Assembly: GCA_934555895.1 (NCBI GenBank)
Contig: CAKTFH010000009.1
Coordinates: 7,316-71,315, forward strand
Source: an uncultured Muribaculaceae bacterium
GTDB lineage: Bacteria; Bacteroidota; Bacteroidia; Bacteroidales; Muribaculaceae
Direction: 5' to 3'
DNA: 64,000 nucleotides
Positions within the stretch are counted from its first letter, which is position 1. Each line of letters begins with the position of its first letter. Both the position numbers and the translations under genes were made by a program. A model generated the notes under the pieces. The model was not told the origin of the DNA. It did not search any database and was given only the letters and a program-made list of their open reading frames with translations. Shown one piece after another: positions 8,112-16,675 of this stretch.

Positions 8112-9461
8112 TCAACAAGCATTATTCTTCCGGCGGCGTGCGGCTATCTCCACGGTTCTGAGCCAGTCTTTATAGGCATTGTTGGCATTCACACGCTCCA
8201 CACTCAGAGCGGCGTCGGAATTTCCTTCCCAGCGACGGCACAGATAAAGCGACTCGTAGATGCGGCCTATGCGGTAACTGCGCGATATGCGCAGTCCCAC
8301 GGCATAATCCTCACCATACGACACATTTGGGAACCCGATTTCGCGTATGACCGGGGTATAGAATGCGCGAGGGGCGCCCAGCCCGTTGATGCGCAGGGCA
8401 TTGTTGGCGCCATTATCATCGGTCCACTCGCGGTGATCAATCAATCCTGGAGGAAGCGGATTCCCCTCAAAGTCCACAAGTCTGTACGAACCTACTACCA
8501 TAGCACATCTCTCGGTGCGGAATTTTTCCACCACCTTTGCGAGAGTGTCGGGAGATCCGTAGACATCGTCGCTATCGAGTTGCACGGCGAAACGGCCACA
8601 CATGGGCGAGTTGACAGCCTCGTTCCAGCAGCCTCCGATGCCGAGAGTGTCGCTTTCAGGCACTATATGCACAAGTCGGCTATCGGCGGTGGCTTGCTCG
8701 CGCAGCAACTCGGTAGTGCCGTCGGTGCTGTGGTTGTCGACCACAATCACATTGAACGGGAAATCGGTCTTCTGGCCCAATGCCGAGCACACTGCTGCCG
8801 CGACTGTACGCACCCTGTTTCGCAGAGGTATCACTACCGAGACCTCTACGGGGAACTCCCCGTCTTGCAAGTCAATCAATTCACTGCTCCGCGGAATCCA
8901 TGCACCTATTGCATGAAGATGTTCCGTAAAAGCAGCCTCCATCTCCACCTGTACCTCGCGGTTGCGCGGATTCACATAGTCGAACTGCTTTTCGCCGCTC
9001 TTGCGATGATCGGAGGGCGTGACGGTGTAAAGAGCCTCAGGCACATGCACCGGAAGAGCTTTGCGCATAAGCGCCAGCCGCAACGCATACCAAGCGGCAT
9101 AATGGTAGGTGTCGAGCCCGGCAAGAGCTTCTGTCACCGCCTCATGATCGAGCAACACAAGCGGACCGAAATCAAAATCGTCACGCACTCCCCCTTCCAG
9201 GCAGTCGATTACCGGGTGTGGCGCGGTTTCACCCTCATCGGTAATGGTACGGTAGTCGGAATAGGCCATAGTGGCGCCGCTGTCGACGGCCACCTGCGCC
9301 AGGCGAGCGGCGCATCCGGCATCAGGCGTCACCTCCATGGCGCCGACATTCAGCAATATATAGTCGCAGCCTTCAGGCACCCTTGCAATGGCCTGCCGAA
9401 GTTCATCGGTGGAGAGCACCGGGGGGATAGCAATGATGGGCGAAACAGTGATATTTTTCAT
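8112..9461 (-). CDS. Family 2 glycosyltransferase with an extra N-terminal half
   Basis: 449 residues. A standard GT-A family 2 domain starts at about 206 ([16 protein letters not shown]), with [10 protein letters not shown] at 241-250 and the metal-binding LDSDDV at 295-300, then [14 protein letters not shown] as the acceptor-side ED motif. Residues 1-200 look like a second, degenerate GT-A domain ([43 protein letters not shown]) lacking a clear DxD, so only the C-terminal half is likely catalytic. No membrane segments. It is followed five bases later by the DUF4922 gene; tight spacing of the two supports a joint role. The sugar donor is not predictable. Confidence 0.8.
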   Translation of the reverse strand: MKNITVSPIIAIPPVLSTDELRQAIARVPEGCDYILLNVGAMEVTPDAGCAARLAQVAVDSGATMAYSDYRTITDEGETAPHPVIDCLEGGVRDDFDFGPLVLLDHEAVTEALAGLDTYHYAAWYALRLALMRKALPVHVPEALYTVTPSDHRKSGEKQFDYVNPRNREVQVEMEAAFTEHLHAIGAWIPRSSELIDLQDGEFPVEVSVVIPLRNRVRTVAAAVCSALGQKTDFPFNVIVVDNHSTDGTTELLREQATADSRLVHIVPESDTLGIGGCWNEAVNSPMCGRFAVQLDSDDVYGSPDTLAKVVEKFRTERCAMVVGSYRLVDFEGNPLPPGLIDHREWTDDNGANNALRINGLGAPRAFYTPVIREIGFPNVSYGEDYAVGLRISRSYRIGRIYESLYLCRRWEGNSDAALSVERVNANNAYKDWLRTVEIAARRRKNNAC

Positions 9462-9479
9462 CAGTTGTGGATTGTTTGC

Positions 9480-12257
9480 TTATTTTTTACCGTCGAGAAA
9501 ACTAAGGAACTCCTTCATGAGGGCCGAACGTGTATCCTCGCCAATGATGGTCTCGAAGGGGAAACCGACCGCCACCACACGATACGACCTTCCGAACGAC
9601 CCCATACGCTCCATCGCAGTGGCGGCGGTGAGATTGTTTTCCTCATAACGCATGATGGTGAACGCCTCCATGCCCGACGGGCGTATGGCATCGGGCGACT
9701 CCACGGCATAGCTGTCGGCCGAAGGCTCGGTCTGGAATGTGAAAGCCCGCTGAGTGAACATCCTAAAGGGCGAGGGCACCTCTTTCACACGGCCGTCGAC
9801 ACTCCCCTTGCCTATGTGCCAGTCGAATCCGAGCACCTCGTTGGCGAAACGGCGGTCAGCTTCGCGTACTATGCTGTCGGTCATGGCATTGTCCATCAGG
9901 TCGGTGCCGATATAGGCTCCGGTCACAAGCACTCCGCCGCCTATGTTGCAATGGAGCTCAATGCGCTGCTGCATCTCGGGGGTGAAGCCCTTGAAACGCG
10001 AACCCATGGAGCCGTTGCCGGGGAGTATCTCCTTCTGCTTGCCGAGTATGAGGTCAACCACAGTGGGATTGCCGGCTGTGCCGAGCACATAGGTAGGTAC
10101 ATCGGCTGCAAAAGCTCCGGCGCTCTGCGACACGAAACCTTGCCCGGCGGCACGGATAGCACGACCATGCAGATAAGTAAAATCGTGAGTATTTCCGGCC
10201 AGAATCTCTCTCTCGAGGTTGCCACGCGAGGCACCGAGTCCGGGATTGTCATTGCCGCCATATTCCGAATATGCTCTGTAGTCATACTGATATCCGGTGG
10301 TGATTATATCGGCCACATCGGGCACACCGGTATCGCTCAGATAGTTGAACCCCTTGTAGTCGCCGGTATCGAAATAGTCGGGAGCCGAGATGCGGGTGAA
10401 GGCATTCACCACCGTCACACCGGGCACGCCGGTGCCGTTGTCGTAAAGCGAGAGCACTTCCGAGGGGAATGCACGGCCGCCGTCGTTGCCGGCCACTATG
10501 CGGTAGGAATGGATGGCGCGGTCGCTTACAGTGGTCTCCCACACCGGCTCCTTAAGCTTGGCAACCGGAACGAACGCTCCGTTCTCAACGCGCTCCTCCA
10601 CCACATAATATGTGGGCATGGCGGTTTGTTCGATGGGGTCGGGCTGCGCATCCCACGAGAGGGTGTATTTACCTGCGCCCTTGGCATATATGGCGAAGTT
10701 GCGCACAGGCAGAGGCTGCACTGTGAAAGGGCGGTCGTAGCGGTGCGCGAGAAAGCGAAGGATGCCTTTGTAGACAGCCCTCGACACATCGAAGCGGAAC
10801 TGCGGGTCGAGCCCGTATTTCATATCCTCGAAGTTCTGGTGTGATAGCAACTCAATAATCATGGCCGGCACCTTGGTCTCGCGTATCTCGTAATATTTCT
10901 TGTCGCGGATAGAACGATTGTTCCAGTCAGCACGATGCAGCGCCCTGAGGTCGTTGACCACAGATGTCACCACATAGTCGGTGAGGTCACGGTTTTCGAG
11001 ACGCGAGCGGCCGTTGCCGAGCAGGTTACCGTCGTCGGTCGAGTATATGCCGAGCGTCCCAACCACAGAACCGTCGTCGGTGGTACCGGCATCGGTGTGA
11101 AATGCCAAAGCCATATCGATGGGGATGCCGAGACCGGACCTGTCGGGAAGCATTTCAGAACCACCTGCAAGGTAATTCACCCACAAGGCACGGCTCTTGT
11201 AATCGTCGGTGTAATCGTTCTCTCCCGCCGACTCGGAGTAAACACTGTCGGGGATGCCGGCCCACTGGAGCCAGTAACGGGCGCCTTCGGTGAAGCGGGG
11301 TGCTCCCGAGGTAATTGGGTCATAGCGGCGCTCGCCTTTGGCTATGCGGGCTACATTGCCCATGCCGCCGCCAATTTTCACGGCATCGGCCGACACTACC
11401 GAGCCTTTCTCCTCCGACTCGTTGGTGAGCGTCACCACCGGTTTCGACTGTTTGCCCTTGGCAAAGGGGAAATGGCCGAGATACACCCATGTGCCTCCGC
11501 CCATGCGCTGGTTCACCGTCACATGTGTGGCTCCACCTAAATGGTTCACTGTGTATGATGCGTCGGTGGCGCTGTTGGGGTAGGATGCATACGACACATA
11601 CACTGCATAGTCGCCCCTCTCGGGAAAGTCGGCCTGCCAGTTGGCCGTGCTCTGGTGCTGTGTGTCGCCGGTCTTTACCGTGGCCACCTTTTCGGAAGTG
11701 CCGAGCCGGAAGGGGTTCACGCCCTGGGTCAGGTCACCCTCAGGCATGGCGAACCCTTCGCCCGGAGCGCTCTCCTCCCACTTATGTTTTCCTTCGGTGA
11801 GGTAGAAATCACTGTCGGGAGAGCCGTCGGTGTCGGATATTATCTCAATTGTGGAGAGGTCGCGCTCACGCGGCGACATCACATATGCACCGGCATTTTC
11901 AAGCATCGGCATAAGGTATGGCATCACATAGCCCTGGGTAAAGAGGTCCTCCACGGTGCCGAAAAGTTTGGGCCGCTGCCACATCCAGCGGCCGTTGCCT
12001 TGGTCGAAATAGAGTCCGTGGCTCTGCCACACCGCTATGATGCGGCCGTCGAGGCCGCGAGATGCCGGCTCTGCGTCATCGAATGTCACGAAAGGCTGTG
12101 CATCCGACATGGGTCCGGTGAATGTGGGGCGTTTCTGCACCACTTTGGTAGTGCGGGCCCTCTTGCGGCTCTTGCGTTTTTTCTTGCGCGCGGCATCGGC
12201 CGGCACGCAGGCCACAGCCAGCATGAGAAGTATGCTTATGATTTTTCTTAGTTTCAC
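9480..12257 (-). CDS. Secreted amidase_3-like protein with golvesin/xanthan-lyase-type carbohydrate domain
   Basis: 925 residues from a GTG at 12257. It has a signal peptide (KLRKIISILLMLAVACVPADA) followed by a very basic stretch (KKKRKSRKRAR). A zinc amidase fold can be followed: WQSHGLY with H80, E103 in TVEDLFTQ, then LAFHTDAGT, and IELLSHQN as the catalytic-glutamate region, as in N-acetylmuramoyl-L-alanine amidases. Between them (about 215-270) lies a jelly-roll region (YAVYVSYASYPNS .. GTWVYLGHFPF) typical of golvesin C-terminal/xanthan lyase domains, so the amidase fold is split by an insertion. A fibronectin-like domain follows (about 520-620) and then a large C-terminal domain of unknown type. 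Bacteroidales homologues are often labelled xanthan lyase; peptidoglycan amidase activity is the more reasonable inference. It is 18 bases upstream of the glycosyltransferase. Confidence 0.75.
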   Translation of the reverse strand: MKLRKIISILLMLAVACVPADAARKKKRKSRKRARTTKVVQKRPTFTGPMSDAQPFVTFDDAEPASRGLDGRIIAVWQSHGLYFDQGNGRWMWQRPKLFGTVEDLFTQGYVMPYLMPMLENAGAYVMSPRERDLSTIEIISDTDGSPDSDFYLTEGKHKWEESAPGEGFAMPEGDLTQGVNPFRLGTSEKVATVKTGDTQHQSTANWQADFPERGDYAVYVSYASYPNSATDASYTVNHLGGATHVTVNQRMGGGTWVYLGHFPFAKGKQSKPVVTLTNESEEKGSVVSADAVKIGGGMGNVARIAKGERRYDPITSGAPRFTEGARYWLQWAGIPDSVYSESAGENDYTDDYKSRALWVNYLAGGSEMLPDRSGLGIPIDMALAFHTDAGTTDDGSVVGTLGIYSTDDGNLLGNGRSRLENRDLTDYVVTSVVNDLRALHRADWNNRSIRDKKYYEIRETKVPAMIIELLSHQNFEDMKYGLDPQFRFDVSRAVYKGILRFLAHRYDRPFTVQPLPVRNFAIYAKGAGKYTLSWDAQPDPIEQTAMPTYYVVEERVENGAFVPVAKLKEPVWETTVSDRAIHSYRIVAGNDGGRAFPSEVLSLYDNGTGVPGVTVVNAFTRISAPDYFDTGDYKGFNYLSDTGVPDVADIITTGYQYDYRAYSEYGGNDNPGLGASRGNLEREILAGNTHDFTYLHGRAIRAAGQGFVSQSAGAFAADVPTYVLGTAGNPTVVDLILGKQKEILPGNGSMGSRFKGFTPEMQQRIELHCNIGGGVLVTGAYIGTDLMDNAMTDSIVREADRRFANEVLGFDWHIGKGSVDGRVKEVPSPFRMFTQRAFTFQTEPSADSYAVESPDAIRPSGMEAFTIMRYEENNLTAATAMERMGSFGRSYRVVAVGFPFETIIGEDTRSALMKEFLSFLDGKK

Positions 12258-12311
12258 GGCAACAGATTGATTGAATGATGGAAAGTTGATTATCTGGCAA
12301 TTCAGCCACAG

Positions 12312-13529
12312 TCAGCTGCGCCATGTGTAATTTTTGCGTGAGGGGAGGCCGCAGACGATGCTCCACACAAGCTGTCGCGCCCAGCGCGTCATCATATTCC
12401 AAGGTAGGAGCGAACGGCAGAGACGCACACCCATCGACTTGCCTGTACGGCGCCAAGCAGCGCACAGCGGTATCCAGAGGGCCGGAATGAGCGCAACGGC
12501 CACACAGCCGGGCAGGGCGTTGGGGAGGGTCAGCACGATGCAGGATGCCGTAGCTGCCAGCCACACCCACATCATAATGGTGGAACAGCCGAAGAACAAG
12601 CGCGGACGCCACGCGCCGCGCAAACGGCGCCCGGTGAACATGTGCCGCAGGCGCTGCTCGCGGAAAGCCGCGGCAGGCGCCGGAGTATCGACCTTGACCA
12701 CTGTGTCGCGACCGAGCACCACTGCAGTGTTCTGCCTTGTGGCTATACGGTTGACAAACAGGTCGTCGTCGCCGAAATGCAGGCGGAGCGAGTCGGCGAA
12801 GCCCTTTACATCGAAAAAAAGTTGTCGACGGTATGCCAGATTGAAGCCGCATCCGCGGTAGGGATGCCCTTTGATAGCCTGGGTGAGCCAGCCTACGGTG
12901 GTGGCAACCTCGTCGAAGCGGTCGGTCGCCGATGTAAGATGGCCGAACCTTGCTACACCGAGCGCCACATCCTTACCCTCAGCAAGGGGCGCCGTCATGC
13001 GCGCCAGCCAGCACGGACCAGGCAGAGTGCAGTCGCTTGTGGTTAGCACCACCACTTCGTGACGGGCAGCCTTCACTCCGAGCGATATGCAGAGCTTCTT
13101 GCGGCTCAGATTGCGGGCGCCGTCGGGCACATAAGTGTAATATACCTCTTTGCCGGGATTGAATATTCCGAAACGGGTCACCACATCCGACATTTCACCA
13201 GATGTGCCGTCGTTCACAACCACAATTTCCACTTTCCCTTGATATTCCTGCGTGGCGAGCTGCCCGAGGAGCTTCTCAAGCCCCTCCACATTGCCGGTGC
13301 CGTAAACTATGACCGAAACATCGGGAACCGCCGGGCTGTTTCCTGCTCCCTCTTCGGGAACCGCGGCTGCCTTTGCCATCTGTCTGCGGGCCACTGAGGC
13401 TGGCAGAAGCACACGGAGACGATAGGCAGTAAGCAACCATATCACACATAGGGCGGCCACTGCCAATGCAGCCCACCCTACAACCGACACATTATCAAAG
13501 GAAAAATATATCTGATACATCGCAAGCAT
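12312..13529 (-). CDS. Membrane-bound family 2 glycosyltransferase
   Basis: 405 residues. One transmembrane helix near the N-terminus (about 15-40), a GT-A domain beginning at VPDVSVIVYGTGN (about 76), VVVNDGTSGEM as the nucleotide-binding strand, a TTSDCTLPG segment where DxD normally lies, and HFGDDDLFVNRIA as the catalytic ED-type motif. The C-terminal 100 residues hold two to three further membrane helices (STIMMWVWLAATASCIVLTL, GCVAVALIPALWIPL). This is the layout of processive or lipid-linked GT2 enzymes. An ATG three codons later (13520) is an alternative start. It lies 54 bases upstream of the amidase gene in the same direction. Substrate unknown. Confidence 0.8.
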   Translation of the reverse strand: MLAMYQIYFSFDNVSVVGWAALAVAALCVIWLLTAYRLRVLLPASVARRQMAKAAAVPEEGAGNSPAVPDVSVIVYGTGNVEGLEKLLGQLATQEYQGKVEIVVVNDGTSGEMSDVVTRFGIFNPGKEVYYTYVPDGARNLSRKKLCISLGVKAARHEVVVLTTSDCTLPGPCWLARMTAPLAEGKDVALGVARFGHLTSATDRFDEVATTVGWLTQAIKGHPYRGCGFNLAYRRQLFFDVKGFADSLRLHFGDDDLFVNRIATRQNTAVVLGRDTVVKVDTPAPAAAFREQRLRHMFTGRRLRGAWRPRLFFGCSTIMMWVWLAATASCIVLTLPNALPGCVAVALIPALWIPLCAAWRRTGKSMGVRLCRSLLPWNMMTRWARQLVWSIVCGLPSRKNYTWRS

Positions 13530-13561
13530 AAAAAGGTTGCCTCCCCGCCCCCTTTCCTATG

Positions 13562-13569
13562 CAAATTTA
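13562..13569 (-). promoter_or_regulatory. Possible -7 element for the membrane glycosyltransferase gene
   Basis: TAAATTTG on the minus strand fits TAnnTTTG, 33 bases upstream of the start at 13529. No good -33 TTTG at the right spacing, so moderate to low confidence. Confidence 0.4.
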
Positions 13570-13830
13570 GTCAAAAAATCACAAGATTTTCACACCGACA
13601 GTAGAAAAAATCAAGGCCGGGCATTATTGGTAAATGCCATCAAACTGGAGATGCACAAGCATCAGCCTGAAGCTAGCCTATCAAATAATTTCGCCGTCGC
13701 ACTATCGGAGGCTCAGGCCGCATACGCCAACGAGATTTTCAAGGATTCCTATTGCATGGGGAACCTGACCGATAAGGGAGTCATGGCAACAGCAACATTC
13801 AGATTCAAACTAAATCCGGGATTTTTTCGC
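13570..13830. other. Gene-poor stretch between divergent genes, with a weak open frame
   Basis: The region between the divergent glycosyltransferase and ispD genes is 360 bases. A + strand frame (13537-13833) stays open for 98 codons but has no recognisable domain, starts inside the minus-strand promoter area and ends on the ispD promoter. The segment between about 13620 and 13800 has fairly coding-like codons (helical run NNFAVALSEAQAAYANEIF), so a decayed gene is possible. I cannot assign a function. Confidence 0.3.
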
Positions 13831-13838
13831 TAACTTTG
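13831..13838 (+). promoter_or_regulatory. -7 promoter element of ispD-recG
   Basis: TAACTTTG fits the Bacteroidota TAnnTTTG box and lies 51 bases before the ispD start. A clear -33 TTTG is not present. Confidence 0.55.
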
Positions 13839-13889
13839 CCAAAAGAAAGGGCGCGACAGACGCTCTAAAACAGACAAAAGAATCAAGCC

Positions 13890-14585
13890 GTGACATATAC
13901 CATAATAGTGGCCGCCGGAAGCGGCTCGCGCTTCGGCGCCGACATACCCAAACAGTTTCTGGAGCTGTGCGGACGCCCGGTGGTGATACACACCATCGAC
14001 GCCTTCCGAGAGGCCTTTCCCGACGGAGAAATAGTGCTGGTGCTCGCGCCATCCATGACGGCGTTCTGGCAGGAACTGTGCGCCCGACACGGGTTCGAGT
14101 CACCGCGCGTTGTCGAAGGAGGCGCCACACGCTGGGAATCGGTGCGCAACGCTGTACAATCGCTCAAAGATGCTCCTGCCGGAACCACGGTGATGGTGCA
14201 CGACGGGGCTCGCCCACTCACCGAACCGGCGCTCATAAGGCGCGTGGCATCGTATGCGCTCAACACCGACGGCGCCCTGCCGGCTATCCCCGTGAGCGAC
14301 TCGCTGCGTCGCCTCGACGATAACGAAGTGACATCCGAAGCAGTAGACCGCACCCTATTCCGTGCCGTGCAGACCCCTCAGGCGTTTGCCCTCTGGAGGA
14401 TTCGCGAAGCATATGCGCTACCCTACGAGGAGACTTTCACCGACGACGCTTCGGTGATGGCCGCCGCCGGTTTCCACAACCTCGTGCTTGTGCCAGGCTC
14501 TCCCACCAATATCAAAATCACAAACCCGCTCGACCTCGCCATAGCTGAGGCCATAATGAAACACAACCGCAGCACGGACCGGTGA
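13890..14585 (+). CDS. ispD: 2-C-methyl-D-erythritol 4-phosphate cytidylyltransferase
   Basis: 231 residues from a GTG start. It catalyses the third step of the MEP isoprenoid pathway (CTP + MEP to CDP-ME). The CTP-binding signature IVAAGSGSRFGADIPKQFLE (6-25) is complete, including the catalytic Arg and Lys, and VMVHDGARPL with the VHDAARP-type motif follows at about 107. The stop overlaps the recG GTG start (GTGA at 14582-14585), so translation of recG is coupled. A TAnnTTTG box at 13831 is the likely promoter. Length and motifs are normal. Confidence 0.95.
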   Translation: MTYTIIVAAGSGSRFGADIPKQFLELCGRPVVIHTIDAFREAFPDGEIVLVLAPSMTAFWQELCARHGFESPRVVEGGATRWESVRNAVQSLKDAPAGTTVMVHDGARPLTEPALIRRVASYALNTDGALPAIPVSDSLRRLDDNEVTSEAVDRTLFRAVQTPQAFALWRIREAYALPYEETFTDDASVMAAAGFHNLVLVPGSPTNIKITNPLDLAIAEAIMKHNRSTDR

Positions 14586-16675
14586 GACGCGCACGCGACA
14601 TAGAGGTGAAATTCGTGAAAGGCATAGGCCCTGCACGCGCCAAGCTCCTTGCTGAGGAACTTGGCATACACACGTGCCACGACCTCATACAGCATTTCCC
14701 CACACACTATGTCGACCGTTCGCAGACCTATCCCATAGCCCATTTTCAGGGCGAAATGCCATCGGTGCAGCTGCGCGGCCGCTTCGTCACCTTCACCACC
14801 CACGGCGAAGGAGCCAAAAGCCGTCTGGTAGGGCTCTTTTCCGATGGCACCGGCACCATGGAGGCGGTGTGGTTCCGACGAATAAAGGCTATAAAGGAGG
14901 CATATTCCACCGGACGCGAATACATACTCTTCGGCAAGCCGCAGGTGTTCAACGGCCACTGGAGCATGGTGCACCCTGAGGTTGACCCGCCTGAATCGGC
15001 CGGAAGCGCCGGAGGGTTGCGTGGCGTGTATCCACTCACAGAAAAGCTGCGCAACCGCGGAGTGACCGTGCGCAACATGCACATGTGGGTACAGGCCGCA
15101 TTGGCGTCGGTGGCTCCCGAACCCGAAAATGTGCCTGCCTACATAGTGGAGCGCTACGGCCTCATGAGCCGCTGGGAAGCGCTGAAGGCTGTGCACAATC
15201 CACCCGACAACACCACTCTGCAGCGTGCCCGCGAAAGGCTGAAATTCGAGGAGCTTTTCTTCCTGCAGCTCAACATACAGCGTTTCAGCCACACTCGCGC
15301 CGCCACCCTGCAGGGCATCATATTCCCGCGCATAGGGCGTTTTTTCAACAGTTTCTACTCCGAAGTACTCCCCTTCCCGCTCACCAACGCACAGAAAAGA
15401 GTGCTCCGTGAGATTCGCGCCGATGTGGGCTCGGGCAAGCAGATGAACCGCCTGCTGCAGGGCGATGTGGGCTCAGGCAAGACCATAGTGGCCCTGATGA
15501 CCATGCTTATGGCACTCGACAACGGCCACCAGGCCTGCATGATGGCCCCGACCGAGATTCTTGCCACGCAGCATTACGAGTCAATCCGCTCGATGGCGGC
15601 TCCCCTCGGCATCAATGTGCGCCTGCTCACAGGCTCCACGCGCAAGAAAGACCGCGACATAATACACGCCGAACTGCTCGACGGCTCGCTGCACATTCTC
15701 ATCGGCACTCACGCACTGATTGAGGACTGTGTGCGCTTCCACTCGCTCGGCATGGTGATTATCGACGAGCAGCACCGTTTCGGAGTGATGCAGAGGGCCA
15801 AGCTGTGGAGCAAAAGCGAGAGCGCGGTGCCGCATGTGCTGGTGATGACGGCAACCCCCATACCCCGCACCCTGGCTATGACGGTCTACGGCGACCTCGA
15901 TGTGTCGGTAATCGACGAGCTGCCACCCGGCCGCAAGCCTATCACCACCCTGCTGCGCTACGACCAGCAGCGCTTCGCCGTGTACCGCGACGCAGCCCGC
16001 GAAATCGCCAAGGGGCGCCAGGTATACATTGTGTATCCGCTTATAGAGGACAACGAGAAACTGGAGTTACAGAGCCTCGAGGAGGGCTTCGATTATGTGA
16101 GCGAGATGTTCCCCTCAAGCAAGGTGGTGATGGTGCATGGCAAGATGAAACCTGCCGAGAAAGATTTTCAGATGAGGCTTTTCGCTGAGCACAAGGCCGA
16201 TATCATGGTGGCCACCACTGTGATAGAGGTAGGAGTGAATGTGCCGAACGCCTCGACCATGATTATAGAGAACGCCGAGCGCTTCGGTCTGTCGCAGCTT
16301 CACCAGCTGCGCGGCCGCGTGGGCCGAGGAGCCGAACAGAGTTTCTGCGTGCTCATGACCAAAAACAAGATTGCAGCCGACACTCGCAAACGCCTCGAGC
16401 TGATGACAGCCACCACCAACGGTTTCGAGATAGCCGAGGCCGACCTGCGCATGAGAGGACCGGGCGACCTTGAAGGCACTATGCAGAGCGGCGTGCCGCT
16501 CGAACTGCATATAGCCAATCTCGCCACCGACGGGCAGATGGTGCAGCTCACACGCGACTGCGCACGCGCGGTACTTGACGCCGACCCCTCGCTGAAGGAC
16601 CCGCGACACGCCATGATTCTGCCTGAACTTCAAAGATTATTCTCCCGTCCCGTGAACCTCTCCCGCATCTCCTGA
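14582..16675 (+). CDS. recG: ATP-dependent DNA helicase RecG
   Basis: 697 residues from a GTG overlapping the ispD stop. It reverses stalled replication forks and branch-migrates Holliday junctions. The N-terminal wedge/OB domain runs to about 170; superfamily 2 helicase motifs follow: Walker A GDVGSGKT at 294-301, DEQHRFG (motif II), TATPIPRTLAM (motif III), VIEVGVNVP (motif V) and QLHQLRGRVGRG (motif VI), then the RecG C-terminal block ADLRMRGPGDLEGTMQSG. The segment DVGSGK also occurs at 281-286, 14 residues before the true Walker A; related Bacteroidales enzymes have a similar LGSGRQMNR there, so it is not a rearrangement. Its last 39 bases overlap the end of the convergent cca gene. Confidence 0.96.
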   Translation: MRRARDIEVKFVKGIGPARAKLLAEELGIHTCHDLIQHFPTHYVDRSQTYPIAHFQGEMPSVQLRGRFVTFTTHGEGAKSRLVGLFSDGTGTMEAVWFRRIKAIKEAYSTGREYILFGKPQVFNGHWSMVHPEVDPPESAGSAGGLRGVYPLTEKLRNRGVTVRNMHMWVQAALASVAPEPENVPAYIVERYGLMSRWEALKAVHNPPDNTTLQRARERLKFEELFFLQLNIQRFSHTRAATLQGIIFPRIGRFFNSFYSEVLPFPLTNAQKRVLREIRADVGSGKQMNRLLQGDVGSGKTIVALMTMLMALDNGHQACMMAPTEILATQHYESIRSMAAPLGINVRLLTGSTRKKDRDIIHAELLDGSLHILIGTHALIEDCVRFHSLGMVIIDEQHRFGVMQRAKLWSKSESAVPHVLVMTATPIPRTLAMTVYGDLDVSVIDELPPGRKPITTLLRYDQQRFAVYRDAAREIAKGRQVYIVYPLIEDNEKLELQSLEEGFDYVSEMFPSSKVVMVHGKMKPAEKDFQMRLFAEHKADIMVATTVIEVGVNVPNASTMIIENAERFGLSQLHQLRGRVGRGAEQSFCVLMTKNKIAADTRKRLELMTATTNGFEIAEADLRMRGPGDLEGTMQSGVPLELHIANLATDGQMVQLTRDCARAVLDADPSLKDPRHAMILPELQRLFSRPVNLSRIS

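Noticed and set aside
8433..10844. 803-codon open frame on the + strand
   Set aside because: It is antisense to the glycosyltransferase and amidase genes; GC-rich codons leave the opposite frame open. No domain, no start context, composition rich in His, Arg and Gly as in shadow frames.
14423..15292. 289-codon open frame opposite ispD/recG
   Set aside because: Covers the overlap of two well-supported + genes; no motif.
15422..15481. Repeated DVGSGK coding sequence 42 bases apart in recG, suggesting a local duplication
   Set aside because: Related RecG proteins carry a similar LGSGRQMNR segment before Walker A, so the first copy is the normal sequence that happens to resemble the second.
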